The notes beneath the pieces were generated by a model. The model was given only the letters and a program-made list of their open reading frames with translations. It was not told the DNA's origin and searched no databases. Made by a program: the position numbers and the translations under genes. From NCBI RefSeq assembly GCF_022267535.1, contig NZ_JAHNZV010000008.1:23236-87235 (forward strand): a stretch of 64,000 nucleotides of DNA, read 5' to 3'. Below, piece by piece: positions 30,338 through 41,760 of this stretch. The DNA is from Psychromonas antarctica. GTDB taxonomy: Bacteria > Pseudomonadota > Gammaproteobacteria > Enterobacterales > Psychromonadaceae. How positions within the stretch are numbered: position 1 is the stretch's first letter; each line of letters opens with the position of its first letter.

Positions 30338-32773
30338 ATGGATTTGGACAGCAACGTTTTAATTCTACTTTTTGTGGTGCTGTCTTTATTATTTGGGGCC
30401 TTAGTAAAATCCTTTTCTAAAGTGTTCACCTTCCCTTATAGCGTAGTGTTACTCTTGGCTGGACTATGCCTCGGTTTATATGGCCGCACTGCACAGATCG
30501 AAACAGCCATGCCAGCGCTAAGTTTGACACTTAAAGAGCTCGCGCTGATGGAACCCCATCTAATTTTATTACTGTTTTTACCGACCATTATTTTCCAATC
30601 TGCCTTTTCTATGGAGCCCCACCTATTTACTCGTATGTTTGCACAGATAGCTATCTTAGCAGTACCCGGATTACTACTCAGCACGGCGTTAACAGCTACC
30701 TTTGTACATTATGCCATCCCTTGGCAATGGTCATGGACAGTCTGCTTGCTATTTGGTGCACTCATCAGTGCCACCGATCCCGTTGCCGTGGTTTCTTTAT
30801 TAAAAGAAGTCAGCTCGCGCAAACGCTTAGAAACCTTGATAGAAGGTGAATCACTCTTAAATGACGGCACCGCAATCGTTTTATTTACTCTCTTCTATGG
30901 GTTACTCGGAGCCCAAACCGGCGCTGCTATTGATATTAATATTTTCGCCATTTCAGCTGATTTTTTATCGGTCGTTTTCTTTGGGCTGTTAATCGGCTTA
31001 ATCGTCGCTGCGCTGATTTTATTCTGGATCGGTCGTTTATTTAATCAGCCAATGATAGAGATAACACTTACCATCAGCGCGGCTTATCTCGCTTATTTTA
31101 TTGCCGAGAATATTTTCCATGTGTCCGGAGTGGTTGCCGTTGTCACATTAGGTTTATTACTCGCCAGTATAGGGCGTACGCGAATATCTCCAGAAGTTGC
31201 TCTTTTTTTGCAGCATTTTTGGCAGATGATGGCGTATATCGCCAATACACTCATTTTTATTTTGGTCGGTGTTATTATCGCTTCACGCATTCGTTTAGAT
31301 ATAACCGAGTGGTGGGTAACTCTCGCTATATTATATTTCAGCATTCAAGTGATCCGCGCAGTTTCGGTGTTTGCATTTATGCCCTTATTAAAACGGGTAG
31401 GAGTTGGTCTTACTCCCCCAAAAGCGACTGTATTAGTTTGGGGTGGGCTGCGCGGCGCGGTTTCCTTGGCATTAGCCTTAATTGTTGCCCAAGATACGCT
31501 TTTACCTAAAGCACTAGGTGATCAGGTACTCTTTTTAACTGCGGGGATTGTGGTATTAACCATCGTCATTAATTCCAGCACAATGAGTTGGGTATTGCGC
31601 TATTTAGGATTAGATCAATTACCAGCAGCCAAACAAGCAAGCCTTAATAAGGCAAAATTTACTATCAAACAGCGCCTCCTCGACAACATGCCTGCGTTAC
31701 AACAAAATGAGTTTTTACAGCGCGCTAACTGGCCACTTTTAATTAACCCATTAAAAGCGGTAACGCTTCCCGCGGAAGAGCAGAATAAAGACTTATGCGT
31801 TGCCTTTCGTCGCCGTTTGTTAGAAACCGAACGGCAATTTTACTGGTCACAATTCAATCAAGGCCTATTGACTGGCATTGCAACTAATCAACTGGTCAAA
31901 GCTGTGCAGGTCGCATTAGATGGGGATCCACAAATTGCACCTCGCAATAGCTTGTTTGCATTATGGAAAACGCCCCGTTATCTAATCTGGTTTGAGCATA
32001 TTCCCTATTTAAATCGTTTTCTCGTGCATTTGTCCTTTGAACGATTGGCTCTGAGTTACGATACCGCTCGCGGCTTTATTCAAGCCCAAGAGGAGATACA
32101 AACTTTTGCTGAGTCGCTATCCCCTTCTAAGCAAGATACTGAGATGGTGAAGGCTGAAATTAAACAGAACAAGACCCAGACACGTCTACATATTAACCAG
32201 CTTCGTGAAAATTTCCCAGATCTCTCATACAGTCTAGAAACCCATAGCGCGCATCGCTTACTGCTCCATTTAGAACGTGTTTATCTGCAAGAATTGATAA
32301 CGGAAGGCGTATTAGATGAGAGTGAAGCCAATAAACTCACTAAAGTAGTTGAACTAAAATTGGCTAATCTGAAACCTATCCCGTACCGTATTAGCGGGCA
32401 ATCGATAAGCAAACATCTGGCATCAATGCCTTGGGCAAAAGACCTGAAAACTAACAGCCTTTATCTATTAGGAAAATTAGCGAAACGGCAAATTTATAGC
32501 GAAAGTGAACTTATCTACCGGCAAAATGGGCATGCCTCATCACTGGCCGTTATTATTCACGGCAAAGTTGAGCTGCTTTCTGCATCTGCAGAACAAGTTG
32601 TTGAAACAGGCGCAATGATTGCGCTTGATGCGTTTTTAAGCGGCCGTTTTACTCATAATGCGAAAGCGCTAACCCCTGTCGAATTAGTGTGGTTTGATAT
32701 TGATTCGCTGAAAAAAATTAGCGCTAAAGATGAGTTACTTGCGGCTCAACTAGCAGATCAGTTAAAGCATTAA
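30338..32773 (+). CDS. Na+/H+ antiporter (CPA1) with long cytoplasmic tail and cNMP-binding-like domain
   Basis: This is an 811-residue antiporter. Residues 1-420 form about 12 membrane helices with the CPA1 signatures SATDPVAV (D147) and GESLLNDGTAIVLF (N175-D176). The remaining ~390 residues are a soluble tail: a helical part, then a cyclic-nucleotide-binding-like beta-roll near residues 715-800 (LAVIIHGKVELLS...GAMIALDAFLSG). This plan resembles plant SOS1 and its bacterial relatives. The phosphate-binding-cassette Arg is not obvious, so ligand binding is uncertain. It probably exports Na+ for pH and salt homeostasis in a marine bacterium. It is monocistronic. Confidence 0.9.
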   Translation: MDLDSNVLILLFVVLSLLFGALVKSFSKVFTFPYSVVLLLAGLCLGLYGRTAQIETAMPALSLTLKELALMEPHLILLLFLPTIIFQSAFSMEPHLFTRMFAQIAILAVPGLLLSTALTATFVHYAIPWQWSWTVCLLFGALISATDPVAVVSLLKEVSSRKRLETLIEGESLLNDGTAIVLFTLFYGLLGAQTGAAIDINIFAISADFLSVVFFGLLIGLIVAALILFWIGRLFNQPMIEITLTISAAYLAYFIAENIFHVSGVVAVVTLGLLLASIGRTRISPEVALFLQHFWQMMAYIANTLIFILVGVIIASRIRLDITEWWVTLAILYFSIQVIRAVSVFAFMPLLKRVGVGLTPPKATVLVWGGLRGAVSLALALIVAQDTLLPKALGDQVLFLTAGIVVLTIVINSSTMSWVLRYLGLDQLPAAKQASLNKAKFTIKQRLLDNMPALQQNEFLQRANWPLLINPLKAVTLPAEEQNKDLCVAFRRRLLETERQFYWSQFNQGLLTGIATNQLVKAVQVALDGDPQIAPRNSLFALWKTPRYLIWFEHIPYLNRFLVHLSFERLALSYDTARGFIQAQEEIQTFAESLSPSKQDTEMVKAEIKQNKTQTRLHINQLRENFPDLSYSLETHSAHRLLLHLERVYLQELITEGVLDESEANKLTKVVELKLANLKPIPYRISGQSISKHLASMPWAKDLKTNSLYLLGKLAKRQIYSESELIYRQNGHASSLAVIIHGKVELLSASAEQVVETGAMIALDAFLSGRFTHNAKALTPVELVWFDIDSLKKISAKDELLAAQLADQLKH

Positions 32774-32865
32774 AGGCTGAGTTAATACGCGCTAAGATTA
32801 TCTTTAACATGCCTATGCACTTAACTCAGGTAAAAATGCGAAAAGATAAAAACACGTCAAAAAAT

Positions 32866-32980
32866 TTCACCACAGAGTAAAATGAGGGAAAACATAGAAA
32901 AACATAAAAAATAATAATTATCTTATATTTTAGTATGTTAGTTTTTCCTCTGTGTAGCGCGCAGCCCCTCTGTTAATGAA
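32866..32980. repeat. Dispersed ~100-bp inverted-repeat element, copy 3
   Basis: The left end TTCACCACAGAG and right end CCTCTGTGTAGCGCGCAGCCCCTCTG match the copies at 9842 and 9962, including the extra GC-rich AGCGC insert in the right arm. It lies in the 320-bp gap between the antiporter and oligopeptidase B genes, which otherwise shows nothing clear. Confidence 0.6.
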
Positions 32981-33093
32981 TGCGAACCGAAACGCAGTTT
33001 CGCAGTCGCATGAAGTGTGCGTGGTAGTAGTTTTAATCTTTTTACAAAAAATAACCTGAGTCATCTACATAAGCATGATCTTTAATTTCCCAT

Positions 33094-35148
33094 TTACTGC
33101 GCTAAGGAAATCAGAAAAGCAAACTCTCTGGCGATATCTTCGAAGTGTTTAAAGCGGCCCGATTTCCCACCGTGCCCTGACTCCATATCTGTATACAAAA
33201 GCAACTGGTTAGTATCGGTCTTCAGCTCACGTAATTTTGCGACCCACTTAGCCGGTTCCCAATATTGTACCTGCGAGTCATGTAAGCCGGTCGTCACCAA
33301 CATGTTCGGGTAATCTTGCGCGGTAACTTGATCATAAGGACTGTAAGAAAGCATATAGTGGTAATAGTGTTTTTTATTAGGATTACCCCACTCGTCATAT
33401 TCTCCCGTAGTCAGCGGAATTGATTCATCCAGCATAGTAGAGACGATGTCCACAAAAGGCACCGCAGCAACAATCCCTTTATAAAGTGCTGGTGCTTGAT
33501 TAATCACCGCCCCCATCAACAGTCCACCGGCGCTGCCCCCCATAGCAAAAACCTTATCTTTAGCACCATAACCGAGTCCAATTAATGATTGAGTAACATC
33601 GACAAAATCATTAAAAGTATTTTGTTTTTTAAGTAGCTTACCCTCTTCATACCAGCTGCGACCGAGCTCTTCACCGCCACGAATATGTGCCACCGCATAC
33701 ACAAATCCACGATCTAATAGACTTAAATTAGCCGAACTAAAGCCGATATCCAAGCTATGCCCATAAGATCCATAGGCATAAATCAACAGTGGATTACAAT
33801 GATTAAATAGCTCTTTTCTGTACACCAGTGAAACGGGCACATTGACCCCATCACGAGCAGTCACCCAAACGCGTTCACTTTGGTAATGCTCACAGCGGAA
33901 GTCTCCTACCACCTGACTTTGTTTTAGCAAGGAAGTTTCGCCGCTGTTGAGATCAAGCTCATAAACGCTTGCAGGGGTAGTAAAGGAAATATACTGGTAG
34001 CGGAATTTCAAAGTGTCGGGATCGGGATTGTAATGACTGAATACCGTATAAACCGGATCCTTAAAATACAGTGTTTTTGACTCCCCGGTGTGTATATTAA
34101 TTTGCCGCAATATTGGTAGTCCAGCTTCACGCTCTTCCACAATTAACCAATCACGCATCAGCTCATACCCTTCTAGTAAGATATCTTCACGTGCCTCAAT
34201 AACCGTTTGCCAGTTATCGTAGTTGTTATTGCTCATTGTTTCACTGGTCTTTAAGGCAAAATTTTTACCACTAATATTTGTGCGAATATAAAATTTGTCT
34301 TGGAAATGATCGATACTGTATTCATGGTTTCGAGTACGGGCTAAAAACGACACAAACTCTCCGGTTGGCTTGTTCGCATCTAACAGTAAACATTCTGAGG
34401 TGAGAGTGCTGTCGATGCAGATCACCAGGTAGCGTTCAGAGCGTGTTTTATAAATATCAACATAAAAGGTATCATCTAGTTCTTCATAGACAAGCTCATC
34501 ATTAACGATATTATCACCGAGTAGGTGACGATAGACTTGGTAGGGCAATAATGTTTCAGGGTGATTTTTAACATAAAAAATCGTTTTATTATCATTTGCC
34601 CAAGCGACAGAAGCTACGTCTTCGATCTGATCTGCCAGCATCTCACCTGTCGATAGATCTTTAAAACGCAGTGTGTATTGACGTCGACTGACTACGTCCT
34701 CTGAAAAAGCCATGAGCATCGAATTTTTTGATAAAGCTAAATCGCCTAGCTGGTAATAATTATGATCTTTTGCGCGTTCATTACAATCCAGAATAACCTC
34801 ATCTGGCGCATCGATTGCCCCTTTGCGGCGGCTATAAATAGTGAACTCTTTACCTTCATCATAACGCGACAGATACCAGAATCCTTTTTTGAAATAAGGT
34901 ACAGATTCAAGTTCAGGCTCTTGCCGCGCAACCATTTCCTTATACAACTCAGTTTGTAGCTCTGCTAATGGCGCCATCTGTTGCTCAGTAAATGCATTTT
35001 CTTGCTTAAGATAATCTAAAATTTCAGGTGCTTGTCGATTATCGTCGCGCAGCCAAAAATAATCATCACTGCGTTGATGGCCATGAATTTTATGAATATA
35101 CTCTTTTTTGAAGGCGATAGGGGGTAGCAGTCTTTTTTTGGAATTCAT
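33094..35148 (-). CDS. ptrB: Oligopeptidase B
   Basis: This 684-residue S9A serine peptidase cleaves short peptides after Lys or Arg. It has an N-terminal HGHQRSDDYFWLRDD segment, a seven-bladed beta-propeller (about 75-400) and a C-terminal alpha/beta-hydrolase domain. Catalytic residues are visible: Ser in GGSAGGLLMGAV (near 537), an Asp region near 620 (LVTTGLHDSQVQYWEP) and His in ESGHGGKSGRF near 660. The length equals that of E. coli PtrB. There is no signal peptide, so it is cytoplasmic. It is not in an obvious operon. Confidence 0.95.
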   Translation of the reverse strand: MNSKKRLLPPIAFKKEYIHKIHGHQRSDDYFWLRDDNRQAPEILDYLKQENAFTEQQMAPLAELQTELYKEMVARQEPELESVPYFKKGFWYLSRYDEGKEFTIYSRRKGAIDAPDEVILDCNERAKDHNYYQLGDLALSKNSMLMAFSEDVVSRRQYTLRFKDLSTGEMLADQIEDVASVAWANDNKTIFYVKNHPETLLPYQVYRHLLGDNIVNDELVYEELDDTFYVDIYKTRSERYLVICIDSTLTSECLLLDANKPTGEFVSFLARTRNHEYSIDHFQDKFYIRTNISGKNFALKTSETMSNNNYDNWQTVIEAREDILLEGYELMRDWLIVEEREAGLPILRQINIHTGESKTLYFKDPVYTVFSHYNPDPDTLKFRYQYISFTTPASVYELDLNSGETSLLKQSQVVGDFRCEHYQSERVWVTARDGVNVPVSLVYRKELFNHCNPLLIYAYGSYGHSLDIGFSSANLSLLDRGFVYAVAHIRGGEELGRSWYEEGKLLKKQNTFNDFVDVTQSLIGLGYGAKDKVFAMGGSAGGLLMGAVINQAPALYKGIVAAVPFVDIVSTMLDESIPLTTGEYDEWGNPNKKHYYHYMLSYSPYDQVTAQDYPNMLVTTGLHDSQVQYWEPAKWVAKLRELKTDTNQLLLYTDMESGHGGKSGRFKHFEDIAREFAFLISLAQ

Positions 35149-35408
35149 GGCTAACTCTGATTGGTAGAAGAGAAAATGATGTTAACATTGCAAGACACCT
35201 CAAGGAAGCTTATCGCAGCTAAGTGGATTTATCGAGGCGCTATAATTGCACGAATGGGCATTAATTAGTGAGTTTACAAGTCTGCGTACTCCTACCGGCC
35301 AATGATTTCCATCGAGCCGTAATGTTTGCCTTACGACTCATATTATTTTTCCTCGGAAAGAGCGGTAAAACGTTCTTATCAACACTGGTTTTACTGGTTT
35401 ATCGAAGC
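35149..35408. other. Intergenic region upstream of oligopeptidase B
   Basis: Presumed ptrB promoter region. An 86-codon plus-strand frame (35268-35528) runs through the terminator and into the 3' end of the next gene, and is not called. Confidence 0.5.
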
Positions 35409-35446
35409 AAAAAAAAAGGTGCCAGCAGAAATGCAGACACCTTTTT
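35409..35446. terminator. Terminator after the wHTH/receiver regulator gene
   Basis: Outer stem AAAAAGGTG/CACCTTTTT with an inner GCA/TGC pairing; the minus strand continues into a long T-run. Confidence 0.9.
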
Positions 35447-35464
35447 GATAAGACAAGTCAAAAC

Positions 35465-36301
35465 TTATTCGTTAACTGCTTTACCTTGTACCAACACGTT
35501 TAACACATCTGTCGGTATAATCTCATAAGCTGCTTGTGGTTTTAAAAGCACATTTGATTTGCTTGCAACCATCAACATCTGTTTCAAACGGCTTACTTCA
35601 AATGGTTTTAATAATAAACCTTGCACATCTAATAAGCTGTTTAGACCTAATAGTTCACGTTGCACATCAAAGTGTGAACTTAAAATACAAATATCAGCGG
35701 AAGCTGAAGTCTGCCCTGTACGGATACGTTTGATTAACTTAATACCTGCATTTTCTGCAATAAGTGAATCAATAATAACGAGGTCAAAATCTTGCAAGGC
35801 AACAGAACGTTCAGCCTCAATAGTTGTTGCTACGCCTTCAACGTAAGCTACATCTAGGCTTTCTAATTGCCCAATTAATTCGATACGATCATCTGCTTGC
35901 GCTTCAACAACTAATACTTTCATATTGCTGATTGCGTTAACTGTACTTTCACCTTGCGCAAAAGGAGACACTTGGTTATCCGCAGAAATACCCACGCCTT
36001 CCATACGAGCAATATAGCCTCGCTTAGGAATAGTAGAGATATTTAAGCCATGCAGACTCAACGTACCAATACTTTTACGCAGCTGAGAGATATGCTGATT
36101 GATAGTATGGTCAGTTACTAAACGCCCCCATACATGCTGGGCAAGATCATCACGCGTTACCACTTTATTTACATTTTTACATAAAAAATGTAGAAGTGAA
36201 GTACGCAAAGGACCCAAGTAAACCTTACGGCTTCCGTGGATTAAACTGTTTTGACTCGTATCTATATGGTATTCACCCACAACTAAACTTTTTTCTAACA
36301 T
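35465..36301 (-). CDS. Orphan regulator: N-terminal winged helix (Trans_reg_C) plus C-terminal receiver
   Basis: The ATG at 36301 gives 278 residues; a GTG at 36310 would add three. Residues 5-98 are an OmpR/ToxR-type winged helix (YLGPLRTSLLHFLCKN, then HVWGRLVTDHTINQHISQLRKSIG and TIPKRGYIA). After a linker, residues 127-245 form a receiver: E133/D137/D138, D178 (LVIIDSL), S208 and K232 (LLLKPFE). The order is the reverse of OmpR/PhoB proteins. There is no transmembrane segment, unlike ToxR/CadC, and no histidine kinase gene nearby. It lies downstream of acnB on the same strand but behind acnB's terminator. Targets unknown. Confidence 0.88.
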   Translation of the reverse strand: MLEKSLVVGEYHIDTSQNSLIHGSRKVYLGPLRTSLLHFLCKNVNKVVTRDDLAQHVWGRLVTDHTINQHISQLRKSIGTLSLHGLNISTIPKRGYIARMEGVGISADNQVSPFAQGESTVNAISNMKVLVVEAQADDRIELIGQLESLDVAYVEGVATTIEAERSVALQDFDLVIIDSLIAENAGIKLIKRIRTGQTSASADICILSSHFDVQRELLGLNSLLDVQGLLLKPFEVSRLKQMLMVASKSNVLLKPQAAYEIIPTDVLNVLVQGKAVNE

Positions 36302-36502
36302 AATAAGCACCCATTTTTATGTATATATATACTCAGTTAATAGTCTTGCTACTAACTATTTATCGGGCTGCTAATCAGCCTCTCTTTTTTATTTATCATT
36401 TGTATGTACTTATCAATTTTAGGTGAAAAAACAAGCTAATTCAAGTTTATTCACCTTTTTGTAACAATTTTCTGTTTAAAACAAAAAATTTCAATAACTT
36501 AC

Positions 36503-36540
36503 ATAAAAAAAACCCCATTTTCCAAGGAGAATGGGGTTTT
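36503..36540 (-). terminator. acnB terminator
   Basis: The 11-bp stem AAAACCCCATT/AATGGGGTTTT continues on the minus strand into a long T-run. Confidence 0.93.
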
Positions 36541-36574
36541 ATAACGCGCGACAGCTCATTTTAGCAGTATTTTT

Positions 36575-39172
36575 TTACACCGTTTTAACAGAAATAACCG
36601 TATCTGCTTTATCTGTATAATTTTTAATTTGATCAAAATTTAGATAACGGTAAGTTTCTGCGGCGACAGCATTAATGGATTGAGCATATGTCATATATTC
36701 GGCAACTGTTGGTAACTTGCCTTCAATAGCAGCAACAGCAGCCAATTCTGCCGAACTTAAGTATACGTTGGCATTATTACCTAAACGGTTAGGGAAATTA
36801 CGTGTTGAAGTAGAAACAACCGTTGTATTATCACCTACTCGAGCTTGGTTCCCCATACACAATGAACAACCGGGCATTTCAGTGCGCGCACCTACTTTAC
36901 CAAATATACTGTAATAACCTTCATCAGAAAGTTGGCTAGCATCCATTTTGGTCGGGGGGGAAATCCACAAACGAGTCGGTAGTTGACCTTTATATTTATT
37001 AAGTAAATTACCCGCCGCGCGGAAGTGACCAATATTTGTCATGCACGAGCCGATAAAAACTTCATCAATTTTTGTACCAGCAACCTCAGATAACAGTTTT
37101 ACATCGTCAGGATCATTCGGACATGCGAGTATTGGTTCTTTTACATCGTTTAAATCAATGTCAATAATAGCAGCATATTCAGCATCCTTATCCGCACTCA
37201 TTAACTCAGGATTAGCCAGCCAAGCTTCCATCTCTTCAATCCGACGAGTGATGGTACGTACATCACCATAACCTTCTGCGATCATCCACTTCAGCATCAC
37301 AATATTAGAGTTTAAATATTCAATAATAGGTTCTTTATCAAGTTTGATTGAGCAACCAGCGGCACTGCGCTCAGCCGATGCATCTGATAGTTCAAATGCC
37401 TGCTCAACTTTAAGCGTTGGCAGTCCTTCAATTTCAAGCACTCGACCAGAGAACACATTTATCTTACCCGATTTTTTAACGGTCAAATGGCCATCTTTAA
37501 TTGCTTGATATGGAATAGCGTTGACTAAATCACGCAGCGTGATACCCGGTTGCAGTTCACCTTTGAAACGCACGAGCACCGATTCCGGCATATCCAGAGG
37601 CATAACCCCTGTCGCCGCGGCAAAGGCAACTAAACCCGACCCGCCTGGAAAAGAGATACCAATTGGGAAACGAGTATGCGAATCACCACCCGTGCCGACA
37701 GTATCCGGTATTAACATGCGATTTAACCAAGAATGGATAATGCCGTCGCCAGGGCGAAGAGACACACCACCGCGATTCATCATAAAATCGGGCAGGGTAT
37801 GATGTGTTATTACATCGATAGGTTTTGGATATGCACCCGTATGGCAGAAAGACTGCATCACCAAATCCGCGGAGAATCCTAGACAAGCAAGATCTTTTAA
37901 CTCATCACGCGTCATCGGCCCCGTTGTATCTTGCGATCCCACCGAGGTCATTTTCGGTTCGCAGTATTGACCTGCACGAACACCTGCAGTACCGCAGGCT
38001 TTGCCAACCATTTTTTGTGCAAGTGTATAACCTTTAGTAGAGGCTTCTATTTCTACAGGTAATTGAAACACCTCAGAAGCAGCCAATCCTAAAGACTTAC
38101 GTGCACGCTCGGTCAAACCACGACCGATAATAAGTGGAATACGGCCACCAGCACGGACTTCATCAAGAATAATATTCGTTTTGAGTGTAAATTCTGCAAT
38201 CACCTCTCCACTCACATGGTTTTTTACAACACCTTGGTACGGATAGATATCAATCACATCACCGCTATTTAATGCATCTACATCCATTTCAATTGGCAGC
38301 GCACCAGAATCTTCCATGGTATTAAAGAAAATAGGCGCGATTTTATTACCGATACAGACACCACCCGCACGTTTATTAGGAACAAAGGGAATATCATTTC
38401 CCATAAACCATAACACCGAGTTGGTTGCAGATTTCCTAGATGACCCCGTACCGACGACATCACCCACATAAGCTAGCTGGTGGCCCTTTTCTTTTAACGC
38501 TGCAATCTGTTTAATCGGGCCGACAACCCCTTCCTCATCCGCTTCGATACCTTCTCGAGAAATTTTAAGCATTGCTAACGCATGTAACGGGATATCAGGA
38601 CGAGACCAAGCATCTGGAGCAGGAGAAAGATCATCGGTATTAGTCTCTCCCGTGACTTTAAAGACTGTCATCGTTATTTTTTCAGCTACAACAGGTTTAT
38701 CTAAAAACCATTGCGCATCAGCCCATGACTGAATCACTTCCTGAGCGAAAGCATTGCCCGCTTTCGCCTTTGCTTCCACATCATAAAAGGCATCAAACAT
38801 TAGCAACGTATGAGACAGTGCCTTTACAGCTAATGGTGCAAGTTCAGCATTATCAAGCTGCGTTATTAATGGTTCGATATTGTAACCACCCTGCATAGTG
38901 CCGAGTAATTTAACTGCATGAGCAGGTGTAATCAAAGGAGAGGTTACATCACCGGTTGTCAATGCAGATAAAAAACTCGCTTTTACATAAGCGGCTTCAT
39001 CAACGCCAGGTGGAATACGCTTTTCTAAGAGATCCAGCAGAAAGGTTTCTTCACCTTGCGGTGGGTTTTTCAATAATTCAACTAACGCAGCAGTTTGCTC
39101 TGCATTTAATGGCTGTGGAACAACGCCTTGTTCGGCACGTTCAGCGACATGTTTACGATAAGCTTCTAGCAC
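36575..39172 (-). CDS. acnB: Aconitate hydratase B
   Basis: The 865-residue AcnB interconverts citrate and isocitrate in the TCA cycle. It has the AcnB domain order: N-terminal HEAT-like domain ([22 protein letters not shown]), swivel domain ([19 protein letters not shown]), then the catalytic domains. The 4Fe-4S cysteines are in [16 protein letters not shown] and [14 protein letters not shown]. The length matches E. coli AcnB (865). It is followed by its own terminator and appears to be monocistronic. Confidence 0.98.
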   Translation of the reverse strand: MLEAYRKHVAERAEQGVVPQPLNAEQTAALVELLKNPPQGEETFLLDLLEKRIPPGVDEAAYVKASFLSALTTGDVTSPLITPAHAVKLLGTMQGGYNIEPLITQLDNAELAPLAVKALSHTLLMFDAFYDVEAKAKAGNAFAQEVIQSWADAQWFLDKPVVAEKITMTVFKVTGETNTDDLSPAPDAWSRPDIPLHALAMLKISREGIEADEEGVVGPIKQIAALKEKGHQLAYVGDVVGTGSSRKSATNSVLWFMGNDIPFVPNKRAGGVCIGNKIAPIFFNTMEDSGALPIEMDVDALNSGDVIDIYPYQGVVKNHVSGEVIAEFTLKTNIILDEVRAGGRIPLIIGRGLTERARKSLGLAASEVFQLPVEIEASTKGYTLAQKMVGKACGTAGVRAGQYCEPKMTSVGSQDTTGPMTRDELKDLACLGFSADLVMQSFCHTGAYPKPIDVITHHTLPDFMMNRGGVSLRPGDGIIHSWLNRMLIPDTVGTGGDSHTRFPIGISFPGGSGLVAFAAATGVMPLDMPESVLVRFKGELQPGITLRDLVNAIPYQAIKDGHLTVKKSGKINVFSGRVLEIEGLPTLKVEQAFELSDASAERSAAGCSIKLDKEPIIEYLNSNIVMLKWMIAEGYGDVRTITRRIEEMEAWLANPELMSADKDAEYAAIIDIDLNDVKEPILACPNDPDDVKLLSEVAGTKIDEVFIGSCMTNIGHFRAAGNLLNKYKGQLPTRLWISPPTKMDASQLSDEGYYSIFGKVGARTEMPGCSLCMGNQARVGDNTTVVSTSTRNFPNRLGNNANVYLSSAELAAVAAIEGKLPTVAEYMTYAQSINAVAAETYRYLNFDQIKNYTDKADTVISVKTV

Positions 39173-39506
39173 AATAATAACCTCTTGTTGCAGCGAAAAA
39201 TCGCCTTATTGGAATCGTTGTATCGAAATGAAGATTTACACAAAGTATATCCCATCAGCAGCACAAATAAAATGTAAGGGGCCATCCCTCCTTGATTAAG
39301 TTGCAAAAATGTTAACAGTTGAGAAACATCAAGCTAGCTAACTATATATAGCCAATCTAATCATTTCCTATTTATTTATGTTTATTAAAGTAGTTGTTGG
39401 CTTCGTTATTGATTTCGCAATTAGAACAACTAGTTGCTGCAATCAATGCCTTGCTTCCAAGCATTTTCATACGCCTAAATAGAACATTTAATTAATCGAA
39501 TTGCTA
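39173..39506. other. Intergenic region between thyA and acnB
   Basis: AT-rich, presumably with the acnB promoter. No reading frame or clear terminator for thyA was recognised. Confidence 0.5.
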
Positions 39507-40358
39507 TTACACTGAAAAGGGGTATTTAATTGCATCGTGATGCTGGTATTCAGTTACTTCAAAGTCATCCATGGTGACCCAAGTTTCCAGATCTTCAAGT
39601 GACTTTATCTTCGGGTTAATGGTTAATTTAGGGGATGCAAATGGCTTGCGTTTCAGCTGTACATCGCGCATCAACTCAAATTGATCTTCATAAATATGTG
39701 CATTAACAATTTTGTGATAAGCCGTTCCCGCTTTTTTGCCGGTAATCTGTGCCATTAAGGCTAAAAAAGTAAATACCTGTACCTGATTAAAATTTAAACC
39801 AAGCGGAACATCACATGAGCGCTGGTAACTGGTCAAATGCAAAGTATCACCTACTAAGGAAAAAGTGTGCGTGTGCATACACGGGCGTAAACAGCCCATT
39901 TCGAATTCCCCAGGGTTATAAAAAGTGATAATTTCACCACGATCGTCGATGCCATTTTTCAGATCATCAACCACTTTTTTCAGTTGATCAACAAAACCGC
40001 CATTGGGTTTTGCCCAAGAGCGCCCTTGAATGCCGTACACACGGCCCATATCATCGTTGCCTTTGCGGTATTTATTATTAAGCCAAGCACCATTAAGATT
40101 AGCGTTGGCATCCCAAGTTTTTGTGCCTAAAGCTCTAAAATCAGCGGCATTATCATAACCACGAAGATACCCCAAAAATTCTGCAATCGCTGATTTCCAA
40201 AAGCTTTTACGTGTCGTTATCATCGGAAACTGATTGTTTTTAACATCATATTCAAGATCCGCATTGATCACTGTTAAACAGCGTTTTTGGGTACGCTCAT
40301 TTTCAATCCAAACGCCCGTTTCAATAATACGCTGACATAAATCTAAATATTGTTTCAT
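39507..40358 (-). CDS. thyA: Thymidylate synthase
   Basis: The 283-residue ThyA methylates dUMP to dTMP with methylene-tetrahydrofolate. The catalytic C160 lies in [14 protein letters not shown], followed by the phosphate-binding [15 protein letters not shown] (R180). It belongs to the ~283-residue branch seen in Vibrio and Shewanella, in which LRPCMH replaces the PPCH motif of the 264-residue E. coli enzyme. The C-terminal AIKYPFSV is intact. It follows lgt by 18 bp, the usual lgt-thyA pair. Confidence 0.97.
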   Translation of the reverse strand: MKQYLDLCQRIIETGVWIENERTQKRCLTVINADLEYDVKNNQFPMITTRKSFWKSAIAEFLGYLRGYDNAADFRALGTKTWDANANLNGAWLNNKYRKGNDDMGRVYGIQGRSWAKPNGGFVDQLKKVVDDLKNGIDDRGEIITFYNPGEFEMGCLRPCMHTHTFSLVGDTLHLTSYQRSCDVPLGLNFNQVQVFTFLALMAQITGKKAGTAYHKIVNAHIYEDQFELMRDVQLKRKPFASPKLTINPKIKSLEDLETWVTMDDFEVTEYQHHDAIKYPFSV

Positions 40359-40376
40359 CTATTTCACCTAAAATAT

Positions 40377-41204
40377 TTACTTGATCTTTTTTGTTTTACC
40401 CTGCACAAGCGACTGAGTATTATAACGATATGCAAACGCAATTAAAGCCCCCCCAGCAATCACCATCGGTAATGAAAGTAGTTGCCCCATACTCAGCCCA
40501 AAGGTAAGTAATCCGAGCTGCGCATCGGGTTGTCGAGCAAATTCAACAATAATGCGGAACAGGCCGTAACATAATAAAAACAATCCCGACACTGAACCAC
40601 TCGGACGTGATTTACGAATAAACAGGACAAGAATAATAAACAACAACACACCTTCTAAGGCGAATTCATACAGCTGCGAAGGATGGCGAGGTAAAGGCCC
40701 ACCATTATGGAAAACAATACCAAAAGGAGAATCAGTGACTCGTCCCCATAACTCTGAATTAATAAAATTACCGATACGTCCCGCGCCCAAACCAACAGGT
40801 AAAAGTGGCACAATAAAATCACCTACAGCTAAAATTGATCTTTGATTCTTTTTTGCATAAAAGATAATCGCAATAAGCACGCCAAGGACTCCGCCATGAA
40901 AAGACATGCCGCCTTCCCAAATTCTAAACAGATAAAGTGGATTTTCTAAAAAATGTGGGAATTGGTAAAATAAAACATAACCCGTACGCCCTCCTAAAAT
41001 AACCCCCATAAAACCATAAAAAAGCAGGTCGCTCGCTTGCTCACGAGTCCAAACACCATTGGATCTATCGCATTGGCGATTGGCCATCCAAAATGCAAAA
41101 ATAAAACCGACTAGATACATTAAACCGTACCAGCGTATATCAAGCGGACCGAGATGAATGGCAATCGGATCTATATAGGGTAAAACAAAATTTGTAGCTG
41201 ACAT
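40377..41204 (-). CDS. lgt: Prolipoprotein diacylglyceryl transferase
   Basis: Lgt attaches diacylglycerol to the lipobox Cys of prolipoproteins in the inner membrane. The ATG at 41204 is preferred (about 275 aa, beginning [22 protein letters not shown]) because it matches the family N-terminus; ATGs at 41216 and 41267 have poorer signals. Seven membrane segments, the [10 protein letters not shown] segment, [11 protein letters not shown] near residue 100 and [16 protein letters not shown] near 140 (the Lgt signature) are visible. It is paired with thyA. Confidence 0.96.
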   Translation of the reverse strand: MSATNFVLPYIDPIAIHLGPLDIRWYGLMYLVGFIFAFWMANRQCDRSNGVWTREQASDLLFYGFMGVILGGRTGYVLFYQFPHFLENPLYLFRIWEGGMSFHGGVLGVLIAIIFYAKKNQRSILAVGDFIVPLLPVGLGAGRIGNFINSELWGRVTDSPFGIVFHNGGPLPRHPSQLYEFALEGVLLFIILVLFIRKSRPSGSVSGLFLLCYGLFRIIVEFARQPDAQLGLLTFGLSMGQLLSLPMVIAGGALIAFAYRYNTQSLVQGKTKKIK

Positions 41205-41760
41205 ATATCTACTCATTGGTTTGCTAAACGAAAAATACATAATATAGCAATCATCAACTTGCTTCACTATTATAAATGATTAGTCTGGCCGCAGCTTCTC
41301 TATTAGTTGATACACAAAATTGAATAATGTCTCCGTGTTGGTTCTATATTGACGCAATGACGATGCCCTACTAGCTATTTATTGTAACGCCTCGCCTGAG
41401 TAAGAAAACAGATTCAGATTAGCCAAATATATTTTACAGGCACCACTCCGGTTAGTTTTTTTAGGCTTATCCCCCTGTTTTATGATGATATTTAACAGCA
41501 GCCGCTATAATGCCTTGGATACCGCAAGTTACGCTAAAAATACGGATTAACCGCAATACACTTAATCTTCAAAAAAGACTAACCCTATTCAACCTTAAAT
41601 GTTAATTTTTATGATCCAGTTTAGAGCTAATTGCACGTTAAAAACTTACAATGCGCAGATAATGCCAATGATGGTATAAAAATTAACTGCTTTGCTTACC
41701 TTGGGTACGAGACGTTGGGCAGAGTTACTACGTATTCACTAATATAAAAAGGTTTAATAT
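41205..41760. other. Intergenic region between lgt and sstT (556 bp)
   Basis: The divergent promoters of lgt and sstT must lie here. I saw no gene, clear hairpin or repeat. Confidence 0.5.

Noticed and set aside
35268..35528. 86-codon plus-strand frame after oligopeptidase B
   Set aside because: It spans a terminator and the 3' end of the neighbouring gene and has no domain.
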